Source: Blasia pusilla | Taxonomy: Eukaryota > Marchantiophyta > Marchantiopsida > Blasiales | NCBI GenBank assembly: GCA_050084515.1 | Contig: CM114273.1 | Coordinates: 12,648,001 to 12,712,000 of the forward strand | DNA length: 64,000 nucleotides | Direction of reading: 5' to 3' | In this document: one piece after another, positions 1-12,919 of the stretch | Layout: the number at the start of each line of letters is the position of its first letter | How positions within the stretch are numbered: the first letter of the stretch is position 1 | Notes under the pieces: generated by a model | The model's database searches: none | The model's input: only the letters and a program-made list of their open reading frames with translations | Told to the model about the DNA's origin: nothing | Made by a program: the position numbers and the translations under genes

Positions 1-443
1 GTGACCCTTCAATCGGATCTTAAGATCCAAATCTAGGGCATTCGGCCCTCTATGTGTCTGTAACCTTCCAGTATTGTTGGAAGTTTTCCGTTCCCGTCTC
101 GCGTAGAGGCACTCGATGTTCTTTCGAAAGGGATCTCAACACCCATTGGGAAGGTCATTCAGAACTACATTTCCCGATCACCTCCAGGTGCGAGAATGTT
201 GGCGCAAAGCAAGTTATGTTGAACTTTCTGCTGACTTTATTGTGTGGATGACACATCTCCACATTTGGAACCAGAGTTCCAATCGGATACACCCTACAAG
301 TTGCCACTCTTTTCAAATGTATCTTAAGGTCCAATTTTCCCTGTGCAATAAGATGATTACAATTATGTTCCACTTTCAATTCCGTGTATGTTTAACAATT
401 AATTGCCACTTCGATGTTATGGTGCAGATTTTAGATTTATACA

Positions 444-701
444 ATGGAATTCTGCATCGGTGATGTAGTGTATCTACAAGATGGATCATCCATCTATGTT
501 GGAAGAGCTAGAATCGTGGACACCAATTCCGAGAGAATAGTCCACAACATACCACTTGGTAAGGACTCCTTATACATGTCTTTGGAGGAAGTCTTCGGAA
601 GTTCAACAAGCACTTACAATGGAGAACCTCTATCCGATTTCATTGGAGCATTCATCACATGACCCCATAATGGAGTTACAACAACTAATACATGTGGTGG
701 A
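444..701 (+). pseudogene. Transposon-associated domain fragment (DUF8039-like)
   Basis: The frame reads GDVVYLQDGSSIYVGRARIV, then a PLGKD segment and FIGAFIT, a TGA at 660-662, and then PHNGV in the same frame. This spacing resembles the small all-beta domain often called DUF8039 in plant transposon-encoded proteins, where the last part normally reads WP, so the TGA probably stands in a Trp position. Downstream (942-1130) is a short open stretch of unknown nature that could be part of the same protein. No start context or terminal repeats are visible. The family assignment is from remembered pattern only. Confidence 0.35.
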
Positions 702-1379
702 CGTGAGTATGTGGAAGGAGAGCCTCATTGCCCCACATAGTATTCAAAGAAAGTTTTCTTAAAAGATTCGAAGGGATCAAAGCTTCTTATTGGTTCAAGG
801 CGTGTTGCCCAAAGATTTGATTCACATGAGATCCAACCTATGTCCTTCTTTGACGACTTATGGCAACTGTGGGTGTGCGTAATAGTTGATGAGTGATACT
901 ACAAACCAACTACCCACCCGGATGGAAGAAGGCTACAAGATATGCTAGGAATATTTGAAAAATATCCCAGATATCTGATTACAGAAAAATATAATGATAC
1001 CATGGATATTAGGAAGAGGAAGCACTCAGCCTGCAATTCCTTTATTGACGTACAAGTTGCGGTTTCCATGATTGGTCATATGGAATCAATCCTTTACCGG
1101 TCCAACTTACATAGAACGATGGATGTCTAAATATCGGAGAGGGAATTGTTCACTACGTCAATCCAAATGACAAAGTTGGTGATCAAAGATTGGGGAATCA
1201 CCATGTTGGCGTATTCATTACCAACATCATGAGCCGTCTTACACGCCACAAGGTTCTTGAAAGGAACTTAGTCATATGGCCTACGGCATCCTTCATTGTT
1301 AAAGATGGACGAGACGTATAGACTTGGAATGTTCAACCGTGTCCCAAGGGGCCATTGAAGAAATAACAGGCAAGAGGAA

Positions 1380-1980
1380 GAGAGCTTACATGTACACTTA
1401 TCGGTGTAAAAAGCGATGTATACCAAGAGCTACCAAAATGAACAAAAATCTAACAGAGGAAGATATATCACACGTCGCGTCAAAAAATTGTTGCAGATAA
1501 TTTTGTTGCCAATATACGCCGAGAGATGTTGTTCGTTCAAGCAAAGAGAAGTATTGGAACAAATCCTTTCAGGAAAGAAGGGAATCACTCCACGCCATGG
1601 TCCATCTGTCTTACTTTATTGACGGACGAAGGGTTGTGCAATTGGAAGGTAGAACGATGTGCCTTCCAAGTTGGCAACAGATCCATGGTCTTGAGAAAAT
1701 GAGTTTCGAGGACAAAGTAAGAAATGTCAAAGATGGCAAGACGCGGACGGGGCATGGGAACTTGGGAAGAAATTGCATAACCCAAAGGACAGCGCAAGCG
1801 GTGGAAAAGGTCAAGCTGATAATTGAGGAGACTCGAGATCGGATGCCCCACAAGGAAAGAACAATGTCAAACGGGAGAAGAGAGGAATTGATTCGGTTAC
1901 GTCAATTTTTCTCCTGGAAGTATATACAAGAAGTAGTCAATAAGGAAGGAGGGAAATTGGGATTACCAGGAGTCTCATAA
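1380..1980 (+). pseudogene. Unclassified transposase-like N-terminal fragment
   Basis: An open frame at 1597-1980 encodes 127 residues, with the same protein probably starting upstream in another frame. It is basic and helical and contains KTRTGHGNLGRN followed by a long Lys/Arg/Glu-rich helix, then GLPGVS and, past the stop, a STISQII segment in the same frame. The order (basic linker, helix, Ser-Thr-Ile-Ser turn) resembles the helix-turn-helix region before the catalytic core of some unclassified DDE-type transposases. No catalytic core is seen: the sequence after 1990 has stops in all frames. It could equally be an unrelated hypothetical protein. Confidence 0.25.
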
Positions 1981-2223
1981 TCAACTATCAGTCAAATCAT
2001 AAAAATAATAAGAGGATGAGCACGGATTATGAGATAGGGCCCACGATCTGCTCTCTGGGAAATGCTGCATCGACCAACGATGACAAGACTGTTGTTAAGG
2101 AATGGGCAATCAAACATGATGACCTACAAAGGTCTCAAAGGAGTTTATATTACACTTGGTGAGCAGAATGCATGCGCCATCCCGAGTCTTATCTTTGCCT
2201 AATCCACAAAAAAATGGATAGTT

Positions 2224-3664
2224 TCAAAACAGATTTGCCAAGAGCATGGCAACAAACCAAACGTCTATATTCCTAGAAAGAGCAGATTGTGGGCCCGGGA
2301 TAAGCAAAACCAATAAGACAAAAAACTTCTTAGTAGTCAACCAAGGAGGGAGGTTGTAGTTTAGTAGGGTTACAGGCCAAAAGAATATACATTGTTCTTG
2401 TCTCCAAATGGATTGACTCCATCGGTCAAGAGGACAACTCTCACATTCTTTGTCTCGCTTGCAAAATTTGGCCATCTCTGGTCGATGAATCTCCAATGTT
2501 TTGCATCTTTGATGTGCCACTTCATGCCATCGGTACTCTTGTTTTTGGCTATCCAAGTCATCAACTTTAAAATCGTTGGGCTCTTGTACAACCATTTCAA
2601 TCTAGGAATGATTTCAACATGCCAAAGAACTTTGTAGGCTGGATGGACTTGCCCACATTTCTATACCTTTGTTGTCCACATATTGAGCAACTTGATCGAT
2701 TTGCATGCTCTTCTTAGAAGACCAAGTGGCCATTAGGGCAAACATGAATGGAAGTGTAATTCAATCCAAGACTTGACAATAATTTAGTTGCCTCGTACTT
2801 ATTGCCAAGAGCCATATTCCCAATAGGAAAGACAGTTGTCTTCAAGAATGCCAGTAACCTTGAAACAAACACACTTGGGACACCATGATTCCCACAGATG
2901 TTCATCAACATGAGTACAAATGCCTGCTTTGTACACTAGAGCCAGGGAACAGAGGCATGTTTGCATCAGAAATAGTTTCAGATGACCCAAAAATCCATCC
3001 GTGCTCATCCTCTTCTTGCCCAATATCGTGTGCGTCATCTCCAACCTCTTGGGCTGCATCAGTGATATCTTCCATGCTCTCAACATCATCATAGAATGCA
3101 TCAAGATCTTGGAAGATGTCATGGATGATTCATTGCACATCAATCCCATGATCAACACTTTCACCTTCAGCATCAACCCCACCATCACGATTATTGTCTT
3201 CAAACTCCTCGAGTGTGGTATCTGCCTCACCCGCATCTTGGGCACCGAGGTTGCCATTGCTAGCTTGTCCCAAAAACATTTCTTTTCTGGACGTATTGGC
3301 AATGTTTGATGAGGACCTCCACTCTTCATCAGACGAGTCCTCATCGTCTAGAACTCCATAAACTCTCTTTTTTGGATGCCTTTTGTCAAGTTCCGTCTTT
3401 CACAAGGTGAGTGAAAACATTCTGCAAGGCGAGTGTGCGAGACCCATTGCAAGCTATACAAGGACATCTCATCCTTCCACTTCTAGAGTATGCCAGTGGA
3501 ACTTGCTCTCGATCCCAAAGTTTGGAATCACGAGCTCTGATCCGTTCAGGATGTTGTAATGGTAACTTGCATGTTCTAGGTTGGAAGTAGTGTGGAGGAT
3601 TGCCTATGGGTGCATGATGATGAGTGTTATGCCCCCAATAGGCAGGGCTAGGTGGGACATCCAT
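2224..3664 (-). pseudogene. CACTA (En/Spm) TNP2-type transposase, degenerate
   Basis: Reading 3664 to 2224 on the minus strand, three frames give the parts of a plant TNP2 transposase in order. At 3386-3500 is a transposase-associated zinc motif (MRCPCIACNG with a downstream FTHL). Next is an acidic Asp/Glu-rich linker. At 2714-2911 is the NKYEATKLLSSLGL / IHVCPNGHLVF stretch. At 2224-2600 are VEIIPRLKWLY, KWHIKDAKHW, PNFASETKNVR, DGVNPFG, YNLPPWL and LIPGP, then IDVW. These blocks are hallmarks of the Transposase_21 family that cuts and pastes CACTA elements. At least two frameshifts (near 2.39 and 2.91 kb) separate them and the C-terminal third is missing. No CACTA-ending inverted repeats were found. 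Confidence 0.85.
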
Positions 3665-5291
3665 GAAACCCTAAAGATTCTATATTTCACTATCAACCAT
3701 AAGCAAAATGTATTTACATACATATAGGGTGGTAACAAAAATGGGCGAGGTTGCTGATATTCCCCACCTTTATACATTTGATTGGCCAACTTGAAATGAA
3801 GTCACTACACGTGGGCATATTCGAGCAACTTGGTATTAAGGAAAAATCAATGAGATAAAACCCACATTGAATACAAAAAATCATGTCTCAGTATACAATC
3901 TATGCACTATTTTTGCAACTATCCAAACTGGTGGAATCTATTTTTTCGTCATATGTGGTTTGCCACTCATTTGTAAGCTCCTCCATGTCTCCGGAGACTT
4001 TGTTGATCCGGTATGGTTGTTTCAATGGCCAATTTCCAATCAAGTCATGTGGAGTAATTTCTACCAAGTGCCCCAATTCAATGGATTCTTTGACCCAATT
4101 GTAATGAAATACATATAGACCTTGAGATGAGACCCATTAATGAATCAATTTTTTCAAAAATATCTACACGCTTTGGAAAAGGAATGGAAAATCAAGTGGA
4201 TGGTATTCCTATCCACCATGTCATCCACGTGCCTTCCACATTCAAGAATTTTTCTGTTCATCCATATCAACCTCCACTAAGATATATTGTCAGGGACAAA
4301 TACTGCCCTCACCCGACCAAACATGGTTGGATGTGGAGTGGGTGGCAGACCAGTTAGGGGGGGGGTGTGGGTTTCCCTTCCCTCACATTCTTCCAATACA
4401 ATTTCTTTTCCCTGAGAACATCCATCGAGCTTGATTTATTCTAGAATAGATCATGGTCGTCAAGGTCATGCAATCTCCCATCCTGGATGGACAAGGACAA
4501 CCAATCTATATGGACATATTTAACACCACGTTCATTCCTATGGGAATTCAAGATGGTCCACGTGAAATTCTCCATAACTCTTACTCAATTCTCAAAAATG
4601 CCATGTGTGGCATCATTGAGACAATAAGACTCTCTTCCACCAAATTTCACAAAGTTTGTCCTAAGCCAACAACATTCATCATGGGGCAATTCAGGGGAGG
4701 CTATGATGCATGCTACAATCCCTGCAAAGAGAGAGGTTGGCATTGTACTCGACGCGCATCCGGGTGAGATCTCATAAGGGATGAACACTTTAGAGACACC
4801 GCCACTTGGGAGTGGGGAAAGCTCAAAAATTCTCCTTTTGGTATTGTGTTGCTAATGCTTTTCCATGATGGGCTACCTAGCTCTAAAGCTACACTTGCAT
4901 GATTGGATATGGCAATGGATGACGAATGAATACAAAATTCCACCTACAACCAGACACATCCTAATCAAGAGCCTAATTACAAGAGTCTTTTAGATTACAT
5001 TTCCAAAATAGCATTTCATTCTTCCAAAACATGTCTAATGCACAATGTTGATACAAAACCTGATATTATAGTTTTGCAATTATGGCCATTCGATCAAAAT
5101 TTCAAAAGATTGGAACTCTCAAAATCGTAGGGTAGGTAACGGTGAGTCTCTATATGAAGTCATACCACCTACCCAGTAAGCATGTTTAGAGCCTCAACCC
5201 TCTTTGTATTAGAAGTGGATACCCTACAATCTCCACCAAAACGCCATGGAATTTTGTTCAGACACAGATCTCTCATCCGCCAACCTGAAAA
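3665..5291. other. No confident gene
   Basis: Short open frames occur on both strands. The plus-strand stretch 4127-4767 has some resemblance to the end of a Harbinger-type transposase, but no DDE residues or conserved HDS block can be seen. A run of nine G residues lies near 4360. Nothing here is supported as a gene. Confidence 0.5.
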
Positions 5292-5900
5292 TCAAATATA
5301 GGAAATATGATCTCTCAAAGGAGTTTGAAGTGTGGGATCAACTTTGTGGTGGTGGCAATAGAACCACCACCTATCCTCGCCACATGCAGCATGGTCATAT
5401 ATAATCTGATCACATGCATAACCCTTGCTCATACCATTCTTCAAGGAAGCCCAATGCCATGTTGTGGGGCACCTAGGACAATAGACCATGTCCTCCCATG
5501 ATTCCTCATTGTGCTTATGGCATCCAAGGCAATAATGCATGGGGTAGGACTCCACTTTCGCAGGCAAACAAGTAAAGCAGAAAAATCTCACACAAAAGGT
5601 ATTTGGTCACTTTCTCACACAAACCTCAGAATCCTCGCTCTCTGCAAAACTCCCCTCTAGACCACACTTTGCACACTTGGCTAATTGCTTCACACAATCT
5701 TGGCACAACCATCTCCCCTCGTGGTTAGGTGGGAGGTTGACCCCTAGACAAGAGTTCTCTATAGCCCCCGCTGATTCTGAAGTTGCGTGAAAGTGCCTAG
5801 CACAAGGCCCGTCGCAAACAACTAGATCCTCCCCATCATCACAGATTGCACAAATGTGGGTTGCCTTCTGCAGGACCTTGGAGTGCACTATATGGCGCAT
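5292..5900 (-). pseudogene. EDM2-like tandem PHD region, fragment with one in-frame stop
   Basis: A single minus-strand frame runs 5900 to 5292 and is broken by only one TGA (5607-5609). The first half has THICAICDDGEDLVVCDGPC, then RHFHAT, WLCQDC and CAKCGLEG: the Cys4-His-Cys3 ligands of a PHD finger and the start of a second. The second half has FFCFTCLPAK, YCLGCHKH, MVYCPRCPTTWHWASL and WWFYCHHHKV, matching the third, extended PHD/ADD-like unit of plant EDM2 proteins, nuclear chromatin readers that bind modified histone H3. An in-frame TGA lies 9 bases before the first Met, so any N-terminal part would come from another exon. Intact EDM2-type proteins are much longer and carry a methyltransferase-like region not present here. 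Likely a captured or decayed fragment; it could be one exon of a longer gene on this strand. Confidence 0.7.
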
Positions 5901-6565
5901 AAGTGCTCATCTCGCGGGTTTTCTTGGCCTAGTACTGTGGGCGTGCCATCCTTGTACGTTGATTGCTCTTGGATTTTTTCACACAAGATAATAAATGACT
6001 TCAACACTGTCCATGTAGGGTATGTATGTCTATAATATCAAATAGGAAAATCCGGGTAATATCTTTTGTGAAGCCAATTGAGAAAAATGATAAATTTCCA
6101 AGAACCCATGCCCGAATTCCACATTGAACCTCACCTATACCTATAGTTTCCGAATATACACAAATGGGATGAAATAACACAAGCGGGAGACGACCAGGAT
6201 AATCTGAAAAATAAGAAATTGTGCACACATGATTTACATCCATCATTTTATGGTCTGACAAGGTGTGACTTGGAGCCTTATGTAGTACAATTTCAAGACC
6301 CTCAGATTAGGTAGATATGAAGTCTTTGAGAGGTGTACAAGAAGGAGGATATACCATATGAACACCATCTTGAAATATACACCTTACAATATCCATTCAT
6401 ACTGAAACTTAATGTCATTCCCAACCCTATCCAGACATTAATATATGTTTATTTGAGTTCATCATGTGAGTGTCCATTTTATGAGTGTATTTGGCCCAAG
6501 ACTTTAGCCTAGCTAGATAGCAAAATTGATGGCGCAAAATTTTTGCTTCAAGAAATTCCATGATA

Positions 6566-7156
6566 TCACTCTCCCTTGAAGGTGAAACCACTAGGCTCAT
6601 CGGGCAATGTCAGGGTCCTATCTTGTGGTGGCCATGCACAATCACCACTATAGCAAGGGCAAAAGGTGTGATCACGCAGAAAAGAGCCATCACACACTGT
6701 GCGCCCGGTTAGGCATGTTGTGTGTGAGCAAGGGTCAATGCTGGTAGGACTCAAGGCACTCAATTGAGGGAAAAAATTCTTTATGGAGAAAAGCATGTTG
6801 AACTCCATGCAGATTCTCCGAGTGGCATCGATCATGGACAACTCTCTTTTGTCGCACACATGGGGCTCGGAGTGGAAGCGCCCGCCACCATGTGAGAATA
6901 TCCAAAAGCCTACATGGTGGCAAATATGAAGTACCACATTGTTGATGTTACCCAACTGAATGTAACACTTCATAGACTCCAACCTCCCATCATACTCACC
7001 CCACATCAACCATCTTAGGGAAAAGTAACATGTACGAGGCCCACTAACTTCAGAGACACAAAAAACTCCTGCGTCATGATCGTGGACAGCCCTACTATAG
7101 ACGATGTCCTCTACAATATCTGAAGGGAGTGTTGCAATGTGGTGCATAGCATCCAA
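6566..7156 (-). CDS. Unknown protein, 196 aa, paralogue of the next ORF
   Basis: I do not recognise this protein. It is an uninterrupted 196-codon frame, long for this region. It has no obvious membrane segment and is rich in His and Cys. A central stretch (MWGEYDGRLES, then VVLHICHHVGF) lines up with MWREDRGALLA and VTFHICHGAGG of the ORF at 7571-8293, so the two seem to be diverged copies of one module about 400 bases apart on the same strand. The EDM2-like PHD fragment lies 0.7 kb downstream on this strand. These could be exons of one gene, but I saw no convincing splice sites joining them. Confidence 0.35.
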   Translation of the reverse strand: MDAMHHIATLPSDIVEDIVYSRAVHDHDAGVFCVSEVSGPRTCYFSLRWLMWGEYDGRLESMKCYIQLGNINNVVLHICHHVGFWIFSHGGGRFHSEPHVCDKRELSMIDATRRICMEFNMLFSIKNFFPQLSALSPTSIDPCSHTTCLTGRTVCDGSFLRDHTFCPCYSGDCAWPPQDRTLTLPDEPSGFTFKGE

Positions 7157-7570
7157 TTGACCTTGCTAAATAACAAGTGAAGATTACTATTAGGTGTAGA
7201 ACTTCAACACATATTGAATGTCTTGGATTAATCTGGTTGCAAAAAAAAGCTTAAAAATGGATTTTAGTGGATGTGGAGGTTACCTGTATCCTTCACCATG
7301 CTGGGATTTCCAATACTCAATCTTGAGGTACATGTACATGAAACAAGTTAAAGTTAAGTAGCATAAGTAACATGCTTATTTCTTACTGATTGTTTGGTTG
7401 CATACATCCCCGTAATAGGGTCTTTTATCGTCCAAGGTCAAGAGTATACACGCTACATGGGCCCTAAAAATAAGCCCGATTCCATCAATGAAGAAAAAAT
7501 AAGCTCAACTCAATCAATGAATAAGAAAAACGGATCCTCTTATTGTCTTTTCTATTTACAATTACAAATG

Positions 7571-8293
7571 TTACATGTAAGCCATAGAAAGGGCCTGAAG
7601 TAAGGCTACAGATCTGACCCATTTCCATATTGTAGCATCACGGCATATGTTTAGGCAACGTATGCAAACTTTTCGTGAAATGGTTCTACGACTTGAGCGA
7701 ATGCATACTAAGTTTCCTGGGGTCACAACTTCCCAAACATTACAATACTCAAGAATAACTTCCATCGCCTGGCCACCAATAGAACGTGCATATTCAAGCA
7801 AGGCTCGTGCCTTCCTAACTATGATTTGATCCTCCCTAGGGAGAATTCCCCCTGCACCATGACAAATATGAAAGGTGACTTTGCGGGTGACCCCAAGCAT
7901 TAGCCATGCTAATAGTGCTCCTCTATCCTCCCTCCACATAACAAATTCTACAAATTGCACATGCACGTGGCAATCTTCTAAGCAGAATAGCCAATTCCTA
8001 GTCTGCCTTTGTCGCATATTTGGGGTCCAATTACGATCAAAGTAAGCATGAAAGTAGCAAATGGTTGCCCTTACATATTCTGAGAGGGCAAGGACACGGT
8101 CCAAGAGACTAGTAGGCCTGCTCTTGGTAAAGATCTTGACCTTCACTTCAAAAGGAAGGCTCCTCAATCTCGACAAAAAGTACCCTATGTCATTTTGAGC
8201 CATTGGTTGTAACAAAACACCCGCCATCACTATGATACCCTCCAGAGACATGAAGGATGTTACATTCCTAAGACTTCTCTCTCCATGGTTCAC
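7571..8293 (-). CDS. Unknown protein, 240 aa, with a partial copy at 42.2 kb
   Basis: This is the longest uninterrupted non-repeat frame in the first 20 kb, starting MNHGERSLRNVTSF. I cannot assign a function. No signal peptide, clear transmembrane helix or known catalytic motif is visible. The central MWREDRGALLA...VTFHICHGAGG stretch resembles the neighbouring ORF at 6566-7156. The first 70 or so codons and roughly 100 bases upstream recur at 42120-42430 on the plus strand with mostly synonymous or conservative differences, so this part has been copied as DNA. Retention of the frame in both copies suggests it was coding when duplicated. Whether it is a host gene or a transposon passenger cannot be told. 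Confidence 0.45.
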   Translation of the reverse strand: MNHGERSLRNVTSFMSLEGIIVMAGVLLQPMAQNDIGYFLSRLRSLPFEVKVKIFTKSRPTSLLDRVLALSEYVRATICYFHAYFDRNWTPNMRQRQTRNWLFCLEDCHVHVQFVEFVMWREDRGALLAWLMLGVTRKVTFHICHGAGGILPREDQIIVRKARALLEYARSIGGQAMEVILEYCNVWEVVTPGNLVCIRSSRRTISRKVCIRCLNICRDATIWKWVRSVALLQALSMAYM

Positions 8294-9802
<1,509 letters not shown>

Positions 9803-9867
9803 TCATTGTAGTGCCTGTCGTGAGCCTTGCGACCATAGACCCAGCGCCTACTGGTTGGACGGTGCTT

Positions 9868-9990
9868 GAGACTGGGATGGGTGTAGAGAGAGAAGCAAGT
9901 GAAGAAGGTACCATATGAGAGGAGGGAGACACTCTCATATAGTGTGAGTTTTGACCAAACAACGTGTTTGTGCGGAGCTTCCAAGTGTCA
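9868..9990 (+). repeat. Dispersed repeat, second copy at about 41.57-41.70 kb
   Basis: The stretch around GTGTAGAGAGAGAAG, GGTACCATA and ACACTCTCATATAGTGTGAG recurs in the same orientation at 41574-41690, with about one difference in six bases judged by eye. No coding content is seen. The source element is unknown. Confidence 0.6.
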
Positions 9991-10470
9991 ACCAAGAAGC
10001 TCTTCACCACACCATCTACTTTACGATTAGGATCCCCAATAGATAGTACTTACCAATCAAACAACTTTGGGCAATGAATCAAGGCTCTTGAATGTGTTGA
10101 ACAATTGCGGTGCTACCGGTTAGCAATATCGGCATATGCTCTTGCTCTGTGTGTTGTGATTTTTTGCGCAGAGACCAAGTAATGACTAGAGGTTTCGTCC
10201 CCATCGTCACACAAGCGCAAGAGTTTAGTTGTGTTCCCATCCCGCTTTTCTTATGGTTCAAGGGATTGCCCCGTCTGAACTTGACTTGAGCCGGGTTCCC
10301 AAGCAAGGGGTTCCCCGCAAATAGTTCTTGATTCGCCCTCTTCGGATATACGTCAAAAGAGAGGTCGGACATTTTCATGGCTTCCTCCATCTTCATTCTG
10401 CTTTGTGAGCGTTTGCCCCTTTGCTTTGGTTATGGTATCCACGAATGCTTTCTCATCTTGCTCCCACGAT

Positions 10471-11179
10471 TCAGGCCTGTTGGGAGCTTGGATGCTTGCA
10501 CAATCTCTGGAACCTTTTTCGTCCAAGATTTGGCCTGCTTTTAAGGGTCTTCTTTGGATCAGTTTTCCCAATCATCTCTTTAGGATAGCGATAGGAGTCC
10601 ATTGTCTCCATCTGCCTCCGCCATTTCAACTTGGTAATGTCACGTCTATCCTCCAAGGGTTCCACACCTAGTTCGATCTCACACCAATGCGGGTGCATTC
10701 GTGATGAAGTTGACATCATACCCAAACGCCTTCATTTGCACAACTTCAAGCCTATCCCTTTGTTTGGTGTTGGCATCCCCACACTGCTGCCCGTATTCCA
10801 ACGATGGCCGAATGGTATGCAAAATGACACAGCGCTTTACGCCGATGTGATGTCCCAAGATGTAGAAATCTGGGCCAGGACCGTTCACCTTCTTGTGGCC
10901 TTTCTCGGTAGTCTTCTTAATGTGTGCATCCACATGCAATCTTCCGAGAATTCTATGCCCAGATAGGTATAGGTAGCCACACGGGGATCTCTTGGTCACC
11001 CAGTACCTTTGTTGGTCTTGGTCCTCCTCCTTGCCATTGAAAATCATCACACCGCACTTCAAGTACATTTGCCTCCATGCCCCACATGTCACACCAGATT
11101 TTGGTGGGAGATCATCTCTTGAGTTTCTCTCATGTTTCCTCGAGGCCACCAAAGTCATCAAGCAAACATCAGGCAACAA
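10471..11179 (-). pseudogene. LINE reverse transcriptase, palm/thumb and C-terminal region
   Basis: Three frames together give a stretch with CGVMIF, TYTYLGIEFSEDC, IRPSLEYG and GVEPLEDRRDITKLKW. The YLGI block and the PLE-RRD block are typical of the thumb and C-terminal region of one class of plant and algal LINE reverse transcriptases, where the second reads close to LPLE-RRD-LK. The YADD catalytic box expected just upstream is not clearly preserved. Frameshifts fall near 10.73 and 10.95 kb. It follows the fingers/palm part (11.24-11.9 kb) directly. Confidence 0.7.
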
Positions 11180-11243
11180 TAGAGTGAGTTGCCCACCCAG
11201 TATATGCCTAGTCCACTATCCTCCATTTCTTCCAATAGGGAAT

Positions 11244-11885
11244 TCACAAAAATTTTGAAGAGGGTGGGGAGAGCGGGCATCCTTGAGCCACTCCTTGCTT
11301 GATGTCGAATGTCCCACTCTTTTGGCCATTCACCAAAACTCTACTCCTTGTGTTCTGGTACATCTTCTCCACCACCCTCCACATTTTCCCTCTCGGCCCC
11401 GCCTTACACAGGCTATAAGAAAGCCCATCACGCCATACAAGTGTCATATGCCTTCTTGAGGTCCAAGAAGAAGCAATAGGTGGGTTTCCCCTCTTTTTCC
11501 TACTGGATGATCGACTGAAGGTGAAGATGTGGTCCACGCATCCTCGGGCTTGCCGGAAGCCACTGGCCCTCCTTGATGTGAATTCTCCTCGAGGTGCACA
11601 GAGATCCTATTGTTGAGTATACGGCAAAGAGCTTCCCGACTACACTCGAGCAATGTAATACCCCTGTAGTTTCGGGGTCTTTCGCTCACCCTTCTTGAAG
11701 AGGTTCACGATGACTCCCATCCGCCATCTTTGTGGGATGACACGCCCCTTGAGACCAGGTTGAAGAGACTCACTAGAGAACGAGCCATAGCAAAGACATC
11801 GCCATACTTTAAATGACTCATTCACAAGCTCATCACCACCGCCCTTTGCTTTGTGGTTCACAAGTTCTTTGATCGCTGCTCCCAC
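11244..11885 (-). pseudogene. LINE reverse transcriptase, fingers/palm
   Basis: Successive frames give AAIKELVNHKAKG, GVIVNLFKKGE, NYRGITLLE, DLKKAYD (around 11444-11480), WRDGLSYSL, GKMWRVVEKMY and GVAQGCPLSP. These are RT blocks 1-4 of non-LTR retrotransposons; the Asp in DLKKAYD is one of the catalytic metal ligands. The blocks lie in two or three frames, so the gene is dead. The enzyme would copy element RNA at a nicked chromosomal target. The family looks close to the plant/algal group with LFKKG, DLKKAYD and GVAQGC signatures; exact clade not determined. Confidence 0.85.
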
Positions 11886-12620
11886 CTCAACCAGGGAGAA
11901 CCAATCATTATATCGTTGCCCGGCTCAACCTCATCATCCGCCTTCTCCGTTGTATCTTAACTAAATCCTCCACCACCCTCTCGAAGTTCGCTCTTCAAGG
12001 GATGTCCGAAGCGGGCTTCTGCCTAACTCCTTGTAATGGCCTTCCAACACATGTCGGATCTGTTTAGTTGTGGTCACCATTCCACCGTCTTTTCTCTTCA
12101 AGGCCTTTACGTTGTTTCGCCCCTGGCCTTGCTCAATTTCTGCACTTCCATCGAACTTTTTCGATTCTCGGTGAAATTCTCATTGATGGATGAGTATGTG
12201 GCTTGGTTCATTTTCTTCTTGTGCATGCGCAGACGAGAAGACGGGTTTCCTGCGTGGGGCCACATACTACGCCCACAAGGATGCATCGTCCCTGGCTTGG
12301 GCACTTGTGACATACGCTTCCCTTCGTTTGCAACGGGCGCCTTGAGTTCAAGGACCACCATTTGACGGCTCTGCCGCATATTATCAATTTCTCTTGGCGA
12401 CAATCTCGGACATCTGTCACTCCACGCTCCCACCATGCCAAAGCACCATGTCCATAGTTGTTCTTGTGAACCCAAAGGTCTTGACGGTAGATTCAATGAA
12501 AGTGTCAAATGCCAAGAGATTTTCTTCCGACTTGCCAATGTACACCTTCTTGTTTCCCTCATCTTGAAGTCCTCTATCCTCCATTTCTTGATCACCCTCT
12601 TCACTAGTTTGGTGAGCATT

Positions 12621-12911
12621 TTAGCCTTTCTTTGCAACTCTGTCGGACCAATGAATGATCGATCTTCCAATGTCATCGCATCCCTTTGTGATCTTCCCAC
12701 TGCGTGTGTAGAGTTCCTCATCCATAGCTATGTAGTCCACAATGGAGCTCTCATTCTCCTTGAAGTTGACCCTAGTCCAAGCGGGGGATCCCACCTTATG
12801 CCTATCATTAAGCGCCATCAGTTGAAGTTCCCTCAACATCGTGATCAGCCATTGTCGTGTCGAGAATCTTTCTTCGAGCAAGGGCGGGCCTTCTAGCTGC
12901 GGTAGATGCAA
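12621..12911 (-). pseudogene. LINE endonuclease, C-terminal part
   Basis: A 96-codon frame includes LRELQLMALNDRH, a PAWTR segment and SSIVDYIAMDEEL. The Leu-Asn and Ser-x-Val-Asp-Tyr-Ile blocks match the last third of exonuclease-endonuclease-phosphatase domains, with the Asp of VDYI near the active site. The matching N-terminal half with GDFN lies 1.3 kb away, so an insertion divides the domain. The longer ORF at 12107-12721 overlaps in another frame and is probably not real. Confidence 0.7.
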
Positions 12912-12919
12912 GGTGAACT

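Noticed and set aside
4127-4767. Harbinger/PIF-type transposase
   Set aside because: Only a vague resemblance to the family's C-terminal region; no DDE residues or linked second ORF.
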